Positions 11,417-21,713 of a stretch of 64,000 nucleotides of DNA are shown here, in pieces (position 1 is the first letter of the stretch; each line of letters starts with the position of its first letter). A program made the translations under genes and the position numbers. Under the pieces are notes generated by a model. The model worked only from the letters and a program-made list of their open reading frames with translations, searched no databases and was not told where the DNA came from. The DNA is from Gloeophyllum trabeum ATCC 11539. Its lineage: Eukaryota > Basidiomycota > Agaricomycetes > Gloeophyllales > Gloeophyllaceae. The stretch spans positions 1,305,717-1,369,716 of the forward strand of contig NW_006920413.1 of the NCBI RefSeq assembly GCF_000344685.1. Reading direction: 5' to 3'.

Positions 11417-13806
11417 CTACATGCTCTGCAATTCTTCCCGCAAGTCCTGCAGTCCTTCTAGATTCCGAGTAAGATCAGCCTTCCGCTTCCCAATCATAGC
11501 TTCCAACTCGTCACAGGCCCTTTCTGGAACCGCGACGACCTGGACCCGAATAGTCCGATCAAGCTGTGCCTACATCACCGTCCAAGATTAGGTGACAGAA
11601 GGCGACACAAGGGCACAGAAGAACGTACCCTCAAATCCCTATCCAGCCCCTCCCCCACGCGTGCCCAATCCTTCCACCATACACGTTTCGCCTTTTCCCA
11701 CCTCCCCACCGCCCACCGCACGCCGACAACGGCGACCAGCAACCCCAGCCCCGCGGCGGTCGCCGGCTCCAGCGTGCTCGTCCCCAGCATCCAGCCCAAG
11801 GGGCCAAGACTCACATACCCCACCCAGCCAGCGGCGCCAAGCCCCGCGCCGCCCACGACGCTGCCGGACAGACCTACGACCATGCGCTGTGCGCTGAGGT
11901 GCAAGCGCGGGGTCGGGTACGCCATGATCTGCGCCAAGCGATTCGTGAGGGGCGCGGTGAGTACGTGCGCGTCGATGTGGTACGACGGCGACGACGATAT
12001 TTGGGCGAGAGTGTTACGCAGGACGGGGGAGTCGAACGGGGACGGGTGCTCGTGCACAGCCAGAATCGCGTCCGTCGCAGTCTTCATGGACTCTTGGAGG
12101 GCCGTCAAGCGGCCCGCATGATATATGAGCTTCCCAACCGCATCAGCAAAACCGCGGTAAACATGCATGTAAACGGGAGACACCTACCCGATCTTCCAGC
12201 CGCTTGCACCAATTCCTCTCCAACGCGGCAGCCACGATCTGGCCAATCTCATCCACCCTCCACGCCGCCCTCCACCAGGTAAGCTTGCCCATAACTTCCC
12301 GAAGCGCCGTCTCCGCGTCTCTGAGCGCGCGCACGACCTCGTCGCCCGACTCGTCCGTCACACTAAGCACTTCGCGCGGGAGCGCGTCCTTCACGACCGC
12401 GACCTGCTCGCGCAGATCGCCGAGCTCCGCCTCGAGCGCCGCGATCTCGTCTTCTTCGAGCCAGAGGACGGTCCGGCAGGCTTGCAGCGCGCCCTGGGCG
12501 ATAGTATGCGCGGTCTGGGTTCGTAAGCGCGTAAGGGGGGTGTCGGATGGTGATGAGGGCGCGGTGATTTGTTTCAGAGCGTCCGTGAATGCAGAGATGT
12601 TGGAGCCGACGAAGTCGTCCTGGTATTTCTGGACATTCCGCGGGGAGGAAGAGTTTCCTTGCAGCGTCCTGACGGCATTCAACGCGCGTGCGGGGTCGAT
12701 AAATAACACCCTCGTCTGGACACTACCGACAGATTCCCCTTCCGCCTCGGGAACAGTCGAAAACGCACTGGGATGAAGCCGTTCATGCTGAGTTTGCGAT
12801 ATATACGATGTGATGTGAGCGTGGAGTTTCGCATCATGCGAGGGTGTGATGAATATAACGATCGCGTTGGGACTTAGCGGGACGGGAAGCTCGAGGCTCA
12901 CGAGGCTCTCGAGATCCGTCGTGAGCGGGTCGCACACAATAACAGGGACATCGGCGGAGTATAGACTCGGGGCGGGGAACGGCTTGGGCGGGACGAGGGG
13001 AGCAAGCTCGGTAACTCGTAATGGGGTGGAGAATTGTTGTAGCCAGGATGATAATAGGGATATATTCCGTGTTGACTTGTCCTCTGTAATCGAATTGGAC
13101 AGGCCAGCCCTGTACTGCTCAGATGGCGCGTGCAAGACAACGGTAGCCGGGCTCACTCAATCTCGACACTTTCAGGCCGCCCTTGATCCCCTCGTGCTTG
13201 CCAGCGTCGGCGTACAGTATCGTTTTGCGCCCCGCCGGATGAGATTGGGTCTTCGAGCAGCGCCGTTAGGATGTCCGCCGAGCCGGAGAATTCATCGCAT
13301 CCATATACTAAGTTGGCACCAGACAAACCCATTAGCATTAATCAGATCACTGACCAATGACATGACCACTCACCGAGCACCCTCGCCTTCCTCCCCTCCG
13401 GTGCCTCCGAGCGCAGCGCCGACAAATCCTCATGGGCCTGCTCGAGCAGCCCCTTCCACACATCCCACAAATCCGCGCGATACCGGCTCCGCAGGACGTC
13501 CTCCGCAAAGTTCCTCGTCTTGTGCAGCGCAGTGAGGGTTTTGTGTACATCAGAACTCGGACTCGAAGCAGCAGCTCTCGGTACGGAACGCGTGGATGCC
13601 CGGCGTGCTGCACCACCACCGCGCGGATGGGGCAGCACGCCTGCGGGCACCGACAGACGTTTTCGCGAGAATGCGAGGACTGAACGGGGGCTCAGTTTTT
13701 GAGTGCGGCTAGGGCCAGCGGTGAGGGCAGAGGCAAAACATGATGACATCGGTCGAACACGCCGGGGAACAGGAGCAGACGAGCGGGAAAGGATAGTCAA
13801 AGTCAA
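11417..13806 (-). CDS. Probable mitochondrial membrane protein with degenerate P-loop (Mmc1-like)
   Basis: Conserved-looking fungal protein. The first exon starts at 13806 and encodes an Arg/Ser-rich, acid-poor leader typical of a mitochondrial presequence, then a helical segment (KTRNFAEDVLRSRYRADLWD). Splicing near 13375-13310 gives RVLVYGCDEFSGSADILTAL, which looks like the first beta strand and P-loop of a GTPase fold without the GK[ST] signature. A Rossmann-like part follows (VIVCDPL, AIVIFITPS), then a helical region (about 12180-12500) and two adjacent hydrophobic segments (about 11690-11870) resembling a membrane hairpin. The last exon, after an intron near 11628-11572, ends LREELQSM with the stop at 11417. 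The layout suggests the dynamin-superfamily-like Mmc1 proteins of the inner mitochondrial membrane. That name is inference. The gene is very GC-rich compared with its left neighbour. Confidence 0.62.
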
Positions 13807-14072
13807 GAGGTATACGTGCGCATAAGCAGTAAGCAGTCCCAGTACAGACGGGCTACAGATGCCCTAGCTTTGCGCTTTGCACAAGTCCGGTGCAAGGCCC
13901 TGGCCTTACGCTGTCGGAACGCGCGAAGGTAAGTAAGGTCACGTGCCTAATTGGAGGTGAGGCAGGTGAATAGGCGGAACCACTTGACGAGGATGCAAGA
14001 TATGCAAGACCAAGTTCTACAAGACTACTATACGTTACAAATGTCCCGAGTCCATCCCAGTACACACCATCC

Positions 14073-15125
14073 CTACCACGGATTGTCCACCACAATCTTG
14101 GGCGCGGGCACCTGCCCGGGCGCTCTCGATCCCCCCTGCTCATCATCGCTATCCTCCCCTACATCAAACACGTCTTCCCGCTCGTCCCACACGTCCTCCA
14201 GGCGGATCTTGCCCGTCGCCGACTTGCCCGCGGCCGGGTTGTGCGTCGGCAGAAGCGGCTCTGCGCGGTCTTCTTCCGAGTCTGAGATGAGAGCCTCCTC
14301 GTCGGTGTCGAGGGGGCGGTATAGGCGTGCGATCTGGCTGACGTGAGGGGAGGGTAGGGGGGGAAGAGGTGGGGTGACGTACCTCTCGTCTGTGACGGTA
14401 GTACTTTTCGAGGTAGTAGGCGATGTAGAGGCCTATGCTGGAGCCGCAGAGGTTTGCCTTGCAACGGGCAGCGCTGGTCAGTCCGTGGAGTCGCCGGGCT
14501 CCTTAGGTTACTTACTAGGATATCTCCCATTTGAAATTCTTTGTACTGCAGGCATGACGTTTCGCGTGAGTGGTCATGAGCCGGACAATCAAGGAGAGAT
14601 GCACACCGGTAGCATCGACTGCACGATTTCGCTCACAATGTCTCCAAAGAAGAAGCATATAATCCCGGTGAATATAAGGCCTGCATGCCGCCAGAACCAT
14701 ATCCTCCTTGCCTCCCTTCAAGCACCGGAGGGATGACCACGGGTCAATGGGGGGACAGCGCACAGAGCCTGCGGGTACTGACTTACTCTTCTACGTCAAA
14801 GATGAAGTAGAACACGCCCGTAGCGATCATGAGGCAGAGGAAATGGAGCAGCTTGTCATTCAGCGGCAGGGCGTGTGAGAAGTTGGTGAACCCGAGCAAT
14901 GCGAGGAGCAGCATGATGAGGGATGTAAAGACAAGGAACCACTGAAGAATGGGTAAGAAAGCGAACGCCATCCAAGCAAAACATGACACTCACAGGACGA
15001 AAGCGGATGGGCATGTCGTACTTGGGCAGCTTGTAGTGGTAGGAGCGCATGACGGCCTTTGTGACCCTGCGCAGGAGTTTTCGAGGGCTCTTGAAGACAT
15101 TTGCGAGTCTTGAGCCCGAGTCCAT
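14073..15125 (-). CDS. VanZ-like integral membrane protein
   Basis: Small multi-exon membrane protein. Exon 1 (start 15125) encodes a basic N-terminus ending KLPKYDMPIRFRP. The next exon encodes hydrophobic helices WFLVFTSLIMLLLALLG and LLHFLCLMIATGVFYFIFD, separated by an NDKLLHF segment; a VanZ-like domain carries this kind of D/H pair between helices. Further exons give a third helix (HAGLIFTGIICFFFGDIVSE) and a fourth near 14470-14420 (LCGSSIGLYIAYYLEKYY). The tail is acidic (EEALISDSEEDRAEP) and the protein ends KIVVDNPW with the stop at 14073. The bacterial VanZ reaction is unknown and so is the role here; I infer a location in an internal membrane. It is transcribed away from the MITE at 15190. 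Confidence 0.72.
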
Positions 15126-15189
15126 CAGCGCAGCTGAACAGGCAAAGTGTCGGGCACCGCAGGAGCGATACTTGACGTTTGGCCGCAGC

Positions 15190-15655
15190 TAGGGTTCCGT
15201 AAATTTGGGTCGTGAAAATTACACTTGCTAATTAGCAGTTGTAAATTAGCGTTAATTACATGCTAAAGTGATAGTCCTGGTTTCAAGCACGCTAATTTTG
15301 GTTAATTCCATCCATCCAGTATGTAGCCTACATGCACACATAGCCCTGTCTTATGGGTCCACCTACTGTATTAATCACATCCTGTGTGGTCATATTACAT
15401 AGCTACCAGTATCCGACCCTACAAACCACCGGGCTGATGGTCCCTTGGGATACTTGGTAGTTTCTCTGTAATTTACACGCAAATTAGGCCAAATTAGCAT
15501 GCTAATTAGCGTTAATTAAGGCTGACCGCACCGGGGCTCCGCCCCGGACCCCGTTGCTAATTAACAGTTAATTACACCTGCAAATCTGGCCTCAGGCCAG
15601 CGACCTGCAAATTAGCAGTGCTAATAAGGAGCCATCCCAAATTTACGGAACCCTA
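15190..15655. mobile_element. hAT-type MITE (non-autonomous DNA transposon), 466 bp
   Basis: The ends are perfect inverted repeats beginning TAGGGTTCCGTAAATTTG (15190-15209 and 15636-15655). Both sides are flanked by the 8-bp direct repeat GCCGCAGC (15182-15189 and 15656-15663). An 8-bp target duplication and a TAGGG end fit the hAT superfamily. The repeat could be read one base longer because of a shared T. There is no transposase frame inside. The interior is AT-rich with many copies of AATTAGC/GCTAATT in subterminal positions (15225-15295, 15480-15520, 15555-15625), which are likely transposase-binding repeats. It also has a GC palindrome, CCGGGGCTCCGCCCCGG (15531-15547). Intact ends and target duplication suggest recent insertion. 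Confidence 0.88.
15531..15547. repeat. GC-rich palindrome inside the MITE
   Basis: The 17-base sequence CCGGGGCTCCGCCCCGG folds back on itself with a 7-bp GC stem and a 3-base loop. It stands out in an otherwise AT-rich element. It may help define the element's structure; no function is shown. Confidence 0.7.
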
Positions 15656-15825
15656 GCCGCAGCTTGGCGTCAGGGCGTGTGGCGGTTGAGCGTGCGAAAT
15701 CCGTCGCGTCCCGGGCCGGGGTCGTTGCGGGCTACCGGCTCCCGGCCCCGAGCGGGCATCCGACTCGGACTCGGATGCAGCGAGCAGTACTGGTACGCTC
15801 CCGCCTGCAGCCCCTCCGCGCCAGC

Positions 15826-16564
15826 ATGTCTTCTACCAGCGCGCCCGCCCTGTCCGCGTACTCGACGTGCGAGCTCTCCGACGCCCTCATCAAGCTCGGC
15901 GCGCCGCACGGCGGGCACGTCCCCGACATCCACCTCTTCTCGCCCGCCCCCGCCCCGCGCGACTTCCGCCTCTGCGGGCCCGCGTACACCGTGCAGATGG
16001 TCCTCGCGTCGGACAGGCGCGCGCCCAAGCCGCCCGCGCACTTCGTCGACACCGCCCCGAGCGGGTCCGTCATCGTGATCAGCGCCCCTCCCCGTTCGTC
16101 CGCGTCTCGCACTTGACTCTTCGTTCGTTCGTGTATCGACGCTGCTCCCCGCAGAAACGAAGAACGCCGTCTGGGGCGGGCTCATGACTGCCGGCGCGCA
16201 GAGCCGCGGCGCGCTCGGCGTCGTCATCTCGGGTCGCTGCAGGGACCTCTCCGAACATCGTTCCTCCAACTTCCCCGTCTTCGCCCGAGCGCACTCGACG
16301 CTCGGCCAGTCCCCCTTCACCCGCCCCTCCCAGGTCAATGTCCCCGTGACGATCCACTCAGAGTCCGCCTTCCCCGCGCTCACCGTCAACCCGGGCGATA
16401 TAATGGTCGCAGACGAGGACGGCGTCGTGTGTGTTCCTCAGGGGGACGTGCAGAAGGTGCTCGAGCTGGCGGCACGCGGCAGGGAGGTGGACGCCAAGTG
16501 CTTGGCTGATATCAAGGCTGGCAAGGGTGTGCAAGCTTCGTTCAAGGAGCACCGGGGAAAGTAG
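15826..16564 (+). CDS. RraA-like / HMG-aldolase-fold protein
   Basis: Member of the RraA/DlpA family, whose enzymes include 4-hydroxy-4-methyl-2-oxoglutarate/oxaloacetate aldolases. The ATG at 15826 gives MSSTSAPALSAYSTCELSDAL, the usual family N-terminus. Upstream in-frame ATGs at 15775 and 15664 would add a basic leader (MQRAVLVRSRLQPLRAS) that looks like a mitochondrial presequence. One intron (about 16098-16154) joins VISAPP to QTKNAVWGGLMTAGAQ. Family landmarks are WGGLMTAGAQ, the strand-loop GVVISGRCRDLSEHR holding the Arg-Asp pair used for substrate and metal binding, and the C-terminal GDIMVADEDGVVCVP. Its third codon positions are extremely GC-rich. The promoter is largely the MITE just upstream. 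The reaction in fungi is not settled. Confidence 0.87.
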
Positions 16565-16746
16565 GGGCTTACGATCACAAACGGTGCAACGTGGAATACG
16601 CAACCGGTATAACAAAATGTCTATCGTCTTGAATAAATACCCAAAACTCTACTGATACATAGTGAGCTACATGTCTGCGTGCATAAAATAAATACCTGAG
16701 ATCGCCCATACGAAAGAAATCTACCGCTGCCCAGAAGCCTTCCCGT

Positions 16747-19445
16747 CTATCGTTTCTTTCCCTTCTTGTCCTTCTGACTCTGAGGCTTCAACGACTCCAC
16801 CTGCGCCTCCAGTATCGCGCCCCGACTCAAACAAAAGTCGATATGCGCATTCAGCCCCGCGTTGTCCGTCTCCATCTCCTTGCCGCATATCGGGCAGGTG
16901 CAGTCCCTCACCCCCTGTTCCTGCACAGCACTCGTCGGCTTCTGACGAGCCTTACTGGGCGGCTTCCTCGCAGGCACCTTGGAGGACGAGGAGACAGGCT
17001 TGGAACCTGAGCTCGAAGACGCGGAGAGGGGTGGCCGGGATGGCTTCGACGGGGATTCTGCTCGTGCACCAGGATCCTGTGGAATCTCGATCTCCAAGCC
17101 CGCTTCCTCAAACTCGTGTTCGTCAAACCCGGGCATAGTCTCGTATTCGTCTTGCTCCCCGTCGACAGCTTCGTCAACCTCCGCTGGCTCTGGTTTGTGT
17201 CGCTTGTTGGGCGACGGAGGCCCTGCCGAGGTAAAGAACTAGCGCAACGAATACTGTGGGTTACTGGACTGGCTATAGTTTGTAGGAAGAACATACACGT
17301 TTGATCCCTCGATCCTCCGAAGCCTTCAGATCTTTGAGCTTCGTCATCCGGAGCCCAATCAGGCGCAGCTTCACCGGCCACTCGTGCATGAGCAGCTCCT
17401 TCCCCGACTACACGCTCGTCAGACCTTACCCGTCACGGCATACTATTCAGCACGTACCGAGAACAAGTCTTCCTTCTTGCTGATCCACCGATCGAAGGAC
17501 TTCGCCCGCGTGAAGACTGGTATGACAATCGATCTCAGCATGTTTATAGAAGGATGAGGGTGAGCGACGGATCTTTACCTTGGTACGTATCCAGCTTATA
17601 CTTCAACGTCAACGTCCGCCCAGCCCACCCGCTCTTCTCCATATCACTCTCCAGCTCCGTCGCGACTTCCTCAAGTTTCTTCAGTATCTGCTCCTTATCG
17701 CCCAGCGGGCTGAACGTCCTGGACGTAATATCAACATCAGCCCTCCACCTTAGCTCATCCTAGGCTCACCGTTCAGCACCGATACTCTTCCTCTCCTCTC
17801 TCTGGACCGGTGTCACGTTGTTCGAGGCTATCCCGAGGTGCGTCCGGAGGAGGAACTGCAGCCCGAAGTACTTGTCCATCAAATACACCGTCGCGCGGTG
17901 GGTGTAGATATCTCCACATGTCTATTCCAGCTGTTCAGCAATTGGTCAACGGAGAAAGTTCGCTGCTGTCAGACGCGCCTTGATACCTATAGATTCGAGC
18001 AACCTCTCGTTGACCCGCCCTATTCCGGGGATTTTCCGGATGGAGAGGTCGTGCATGAAGGAGAGGATGGCGTCCCGGTCAAAGGGGAGGTGGAATTGCC
18101 CGTTCGGCTTGTTCTGGTTCAACGTCAGTTCTCGGAAGACCTGGGTAGCCGTGAGCCTGGCTGACCTTATCGGAGCATATCTGAAAGCGTAGATGTGAAT
18201 ATGCGGCGACACAGCGAGAAGGCGGGAACCGACCTTGGCGAGCATCTGGATCGGAATTGGCACGTCAGAACATGGGTTGTTGAGAAGATGAATGAAGCCT
18301 GCCTTGTTCGGAGCTATACCGGCGCTTACTGTGAGTTTCGTCTCTCGATGGACGCGCTCACGCATCTGCTGAACACAGTCGTCCGCGCTCAGGGAGTGCT
18401 CCTCGCAGTATTTCGTGATGCTGACGAAGGAAAGGTCGGTAGACATTCCTTCCGATCGAGAAGGGGACTCTCTTACTTCATGTACCCCTCGTCGCATCCC
18501 GCAGGATACATATTAGGGTCGTACTGCTTGAATATGGTCATGATCTGGTCGGACATCTCGGAGTACCTCTTGAAATGCATGTCTACGAATATGAGGTCCG
18601 GACAGAGTTTCTTGGCTATGAACCCTAGTGGACTGTAAGGCGGGTCTGTGCGGCTGGAATATTCAAAGACTATCGAACCTGGCATGCCCGAGCGCACTCC
18701 AAATTTACGGGCTTCGTATGATGCTGTGGTCAAGACGCCATGCAGAGATCCTACCTTCGCTCAGACTTAGCGGCAACTGACGGAGAATGGACCAAGCTAC
18801 TCACACCGAAGGGCTTTCCCGCCAGGGAGGGATTGTCAAGCATTTCGACGTTGGCATAGAATGCGTCCATGTCAACGTGGACGATGATTTGGCTGAGATC
18901 ACGGTTCGCTTCCAAGTCCAGCAGCTAAGGGGAGGCGCGAGTTAGGCGTACGGAGTCTCGGCTTGACTGGCGAACTTGGATATCCGGACGCACAATATGA
19001 TCAACTGTCTTCTCAATCTTGGCTAACCGAACGTGAGTTACGATGATGAATATAGAGGAGATAGATGTGGCACACGTATGTCAGCGTTCTTCCGAAGCTC
19101 GTCGCGCTGCTTGAGAATCCCAGCAATCCTTTCTGTCAAATCTTTATCTTTCCTCTTCTCGTTCTAAACAGGAATAGCCTCCGCTTCATCGTCGCGCCCA
19201 CAACGTACACGCCGCATATAAATACCTCGTAGAACTTGGATCCTTTGGATGCTTCTGCGATGACACGGTTGATCTCAGTTTGGTCTTTCGCAAGTCTGTC
19301 GGGAGAGCATTGTTGGTAAGTCTTTCATTGATGGTCCGTCGCTTATCACTCACCCGGCTTTAGTTACGGAGGGACCAGCGAGACGCTTTATGAGACTTGC
19401 AGCGTCCTGAGAAGGAATTGGAACAGACTCGGACTCGGTAGGCAT
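16747..19445 (-). CDS. DNA polymerase kappa (Y-family translesion polymerase)
   Basis: Translesion polymerase of the DinB/Pol kappa branch. The start at 19445 gives [20 protein letters not shown], then the N-clasp helix. The palm has [13 protein letters not shown] (near 18880), with the first metal-binding Asp. A splice joins GCDEGYM to NITKYCEEH (near 18490-18430), supplying the Asp-Glu pair of motif SxDEx[10 protein letters not shown] (near 18320) and the helix-hairpin-helix [17 protein letters not shown] (near 18010) follow. The little-finger domain covers about 17600-17900. The C-terminus carries one UBZ4-type finger ([22 protein letters not shown] near 16850 in pattern: C-x2-C, H-x3-C) and a basic tail (KDKKGKKR). 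Human Pol kappa has two such fingers. The gene has many short introns. Confidence 0.92.
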
Positions 19446-19856
19446 AGTGACTCTGTCAATGGTATCTGCCTTCAGCCTCAAATTTGACGAAAGAGCATCG
19501 CGACAGCAAAGAGTCGACGTTATCGGGTGGAATGCAGGCGCACGAAAGCAATACGAAGGCACCACTTCCTCGGTTGTGGCCGCGGAAAGCTCGGTGCCGG
19601 TGCCACAGAACTAAGGTCGTGGGAATTGATCGCGAAGCACATATCTTTCTACTCAACGCCAGATCCAGGTCGACCGATCTCGGCGCTGCCACAAGATGCA
19701 CGGGTCACAAGATATCGTCGATACCGAGAAGAAATATATATTATACATCCTAGCATTTACTGTGTAATATTTGCAATGAGATACCATAAATAAAACGGAG
19801 AATCTACGGCCAACGATCCTCATGAACGAAAATCTAGTCATGCTGGGCATACCGAG
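19446..19856. other. Intergenic, Pol kappa upstream / caspase-like 3' flank
   Basis: 411 bp. Its left end is the likely promoter of the polymerase gene and its right end the 3' UTR of the peptidase gene, with AT-rich stretches near 19730-19800. Open frames here are short and without family resemblance. No RNA gene or repeat seen. Confidence 0.5.
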
Positions 19857-21713
19857 TCAAGTATCAAGCTGGTCTGAAACGCTGAAACTTATAGTACCTT
19901 CCACGGTGTCCCAAATTTCCTCTCCGGCCGCCCTCTCAATAGCCATCACTGCCTCCTTATCATCTGGGGTTTTGGCAGCTTCAGCCATAGCGAACGCGGC
20001 TCCCTGCTCCAGCAAAGATACTGGCACGGACTTCGAGGAAACAAACAGCTTCAGTAAGCACGCGTCCCAGCTATATTTACTGGAGTTTCGGAAGGAGGTG
20101 TCACAACAGATCCTGGACGGGCCAAGAACCAGCTGGGAGTGCCTGCGGAGAGGGGGCGCAGGATTATCATGATCCGGAATGAACAGCATATTGGCCCCGT
20201 AACCGTCAGCACGCATGGAGGCGAGATATGGCCAAAGATCGACTTCCGAGTCATTGCGGAGGACAACCTGGTAAAAGCTGTTTTCTTCATGCCGCATCTG
20301 CGCTCTGCCATGTGCGAATAAGTTCGCGCTAACGCGACGTCCGGTTTGAGGGTCAAATCGGTACAATTGGATGGTAATAAAGGCACGCAGAGGATGGTTC
20401 GGATTATCTCGATGAAGATGCAGGTGAAAACGGGCGGCAGTGTCAGCCACGCCAATCCCGTCCTTCGGTAGCGCAGGTACAGGAGAAGTCTGTTGCATGG
20501 CATCCAATGTGCCGCGATCCCCTGCAACATGGCTTTCCGTCCGCCGAGAGTCAGTCCCGATAACGAGGTCTTCGTGACGCCGAAAGAATCCCGCGAGAGC
20601 CTTCTTCAACTGCAGATAGACCGGCGCCCTAGTGTTCCACCTGGTGATTCTCGCCCATCCCTCGTCCTTGAGCGGCCGGCTCGGCACTCGAGACCGTGCA
20701 AAAGACCAGGTCGGGTGAATCTCAACTACGGACAGAGTCGTAAGCGGGGGATTTAGAGATCCGCGACGATTGTGTTCGTGGAAACTGAGTTCGCTCCCCT
20801 CTACGATACCATGTTCCGAACCAGCCCCGACGCGCAGCTTGGAGTCGTCGTCCCAGTCAACAGCAACGAATTGCGACTCTGGAACGAAGGGAACTCCGCC
20901 GAAGAGGATGCGATCCTGGTCTTTGCCCACGCAGACAGCTCGCTGCTCGCGGCTAAAACCATTGATGTAGCCTAGCAGCTGAGCATACGTCGTGCGATGC
21001 AGGGACACCTTGTCCTTGACCGTTAGAAGAGAATGAGTGAATCTTCCGCCCTCTTTCCCCTCTAACGCTCTATCCCGGGGACCACAAGCGGCGAGCAAAA
21101 TGTGGCTGCTCCGCCGCTGGTAGAAGCCGTCTCTGTCAGCTCGGATACCTAGTTTCCCCTGTAAACCCCTCCACATATTCGTATGCAAGTCATGCGGCCT
21201 GCACTTCATCGTAGGCGTGCATCGCAAACGGCTCGCGTGCTCTGTCGGTGCAAAGCAGCAATCGAGCATGACAGTGATGTTGTTGCCCTTGGCTTCAGCA
21301 AGCTCCTGCAGCATCGCCTGCAGGGAGACGGCGGATATCCCCGCCACCCGCCCTTCAGGACCTCTGGTGTCATGATCGAAGGTGCAGAGCACTTGTACTT
21401 CCCCCGGCTTCCCTGAGAACCAATCCAGAGGGCCAGAGATGGTCGATCCATGACCGGCAAAGTAGATGAGGATAGCATCTCCGTGCTCGATAGCGTCGTT
21501 ATTAAGGAGGTGACGGGTGAACTGATCTTCGATGTTCCGCTTCGTGGCTTTGTTGTTAATCAGGAAGGACACTTGGTCCCGTGGGACACCGAGATCGTGC
21601 TTGAGCCAGCGCTTGACAGCAGTGGCATCGTCGACAGCGGAAGTCAAGTCCCAGATATTCCCGGACTTGTAGGAATCGATTCCGACGACGAGGGCAAAGA
21701 CACGGGTGGCCAT
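19857..21713 (-). CDS. Caspase-like peptidase C14 (metacaspase-type) protein
   Basis: Essentially one long open frame of about 618 residues from the ATG at 21713 (MATRVFALVVGIDSYK). The N-terminal 230 residues are a caspase-fold p20-like domain: LVVGID strand, a helix with DDATAVKRWL, the catalytic His in ILIYFAGHGS, and the Cys strand VMLDCC. The residues after the cysteine read FAP where most relatives have HSG. The cysteine itself is retained. A p10-like part follows (SSHILLAACGPRDRALEG, GRFTHSLL). The C-terminal ~330 residues form the beta-rich domain common in Agaricomycete caspase-like proteins (SEVDLWPYLASM, KLFVSSKSVPVSLLEQG). Such proteins cleave after Arg/Lys or act in stress and self-recognition; activity here is inferred. 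It is nearly intronless, unlike its neighbours. Confidence 0.87.
   Translation of the reverse strand: MATRVFALVVGIDSYKSGNIWDLTSAVDDATAVKRWLKHDLGVPRDQVSFLINNKATKRNIEDQFTRHLLNNDAIEHGDAILIYFAGHGSTISGPLDWFSGKPGEVQVLCTFDHDTRGPEGRVAGISAVSLQAMLQELAEAKGNNITVMLDCCFAPTEHASRLRCTPTMKCRPHDLHTNMWRGLQGKLGIRADRDGFYQRRSSHILLAACGPRDRALEGKEGGRFTHSLLTVKDKVSLHRTTYAQLLGYINGFSREQRAVCVGKDQDRILFGGVPFVPESQFVAVDWDDDSKLRVGAGSEHGIVEGSELSFHEHNRRGSLNPPLTTLSVVEIHPTWSFARSRVPSRPLKDEGWARITRWNTRAPVYLQLKKALAGFFRRHEDLVIGTDSRRTESHVAGDRGTLDAMQQTSPVPALPKDGIGVADTAARFHLHLHRDNPNHPLRAFITIQLYRFDPQTGRRVSANLFAHGRAQMRHEENSFYQVVLRNDSEVDLWPYLASMRADGYGANMLFIPDHDNPAPPLRRHSQLVLGPSRICCDTSFRNSSKYSWDACLLKLFVSSKSVPVSLLEQGAAFAMAEAAKTPDDKEAVMAIERAAGEEIWDTVEGTISFSVSDQLDT

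Noticed and set aside
15670..16389. 239-codon open frame on the minus strand
   Set aside because: It is antisense to the GC-rich RraA-like gene; very GC-rich coding sequence leaves the opposite frame open by chance.
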